6,191 nt of DNA from Desulfobacterales bacterium (GTDB taxonomy: Bacteria > Desulfobacterota > Desulfobacteria > Desulfobacterales > UBA5852). This document shows positions 6,063 to 6,191 of the stretch, piece by piece (position 1 is the stretch's first letter; each line of letters begins with the position of its first letter). The position numbers and the translations under genes were made by a program. Below the pieces are notes generated by a model. That model ran no database searches, was not told the origin of the DNA, and was given only the letters and a program-made list of their open reading frames with translations. The DNA lies in assembly GCA_016735415.1 (NCBI GenBank), contig JAERRP010000845.1:1-6191 (forward strand). Reading direction: 5' to 3'.

Positions 6063-6191
6063 TGCTTCGGTCAACGTCGGAGGCGTCCGGGCGTTCGTCC
6101 CGCTCCACAGAAAATTGCTCTGAAGGCCTGCAGTGATTGGGTTTGTCGGCCCACCACCCGGAGCGCGTGCGTGAAATGTCTCACCGCTGGC
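6063..6191. other. Upstream region of the fliL operon, no recognised gene
   Basis: No gene is recognised in the 129 bases at the right edge. Two minus-strand frames are open from the edge: one runs through the promoter to about 5988, and another ends at a TGA near 6074-6076 with a C-terminus of R-L-R-R. Neither resembles a family I know. The tail of an upstream gene cannot be excluded, because only about 115 bases of it would be visible. Binding sites for a sigma-54 activator would be expected in this stretch or beyond it, but I cannot name one. Confidence 0.4.

Noticed and set aside
5995..6068. A small minus-strand frame starting M-A-Y-I-L-L-L that ends overlapping the fliL ATG
   Set aside because: Its start codon lies upstream of the candidate promoter core, so the transcript would lack it. 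It has no ribosome site, and its hydrophobic look comes from AT-rich promoter sequence.
6074..6191. Tail of an upstream gene entering from the right edge
   Set aside because: Two minus-strand frames are open from the edge, but neither C-terminus is recognisable and the visible stretch is too short to tell coding from chance.
1..6191. Mobile elements, CRISPR arrays, tRNA/rRNA genes
   Set aside because: No repeated spacer pattern, transposase motif, inverted terminal repeats, cloverleaf or rRNA-like sequence was seen; the window is filled by the flagellar genes.

Overview
The window reads almost entirely on the minus strand and holds one ordinary but very complete flagellar gene cluster. In transcription order (right to left) it is fliL, fliM, fliN, fliO, fliP, fliQ, fliR, flhB and the first 169 codons of flhA, which runs off the left edge. 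All nine are recognised from family hallmarks in their translations. Together they encode part of the flagellar motor switch (FliM, FliN), a stator-associated membrane protein (FliL), and the membrane core of the flagellar type III protein export apparatus (FliO as assembly factor; FliP, FliQ and FliR as gate; FlhB as substrate-specificity switch; FlhA as export engine).

Layout from the right edge: 6191 to about 5996 is a non-coding leader. It contains a good candidate sigma-54 (-24/-12) promoter at 6047-6062 and a Shine-Dalgarno sequence just before fliL. From fliL to flhB the genes are packed with gaps of 9 to 27 bases or 4-base ATGA overlaps (fliM/fliN and fliN/fliO), which indicates one polycistronic unit with translational coupling. 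The only real break is the spacer between flhB and flhA (about 250-300 bases, 508-814). It carries two compact inverted repeats and a TATAAT-like box but no convincing gene, terminator or promoter.

Organism: the contiguous fliLMNOPQR-flhBA order, the sigma-54-like promoter, the moderately high GC content and the protein sequences fit a motile Gram-negative bacterium. My best guess is a delta-proteobacterium/Desulfobacterota relative. That placement is inferred from impression and gene order, not from any search.

I did not find a novel system here. The points worth a second look are the sigma-54 promoter, the symmetric elements in the flhB-flhA spacer, and some translation-start details: a mis-startable fliQ, fliR and fliP without a clear Shine-Dalgarno, and two possible starts each for flhA and fliN.
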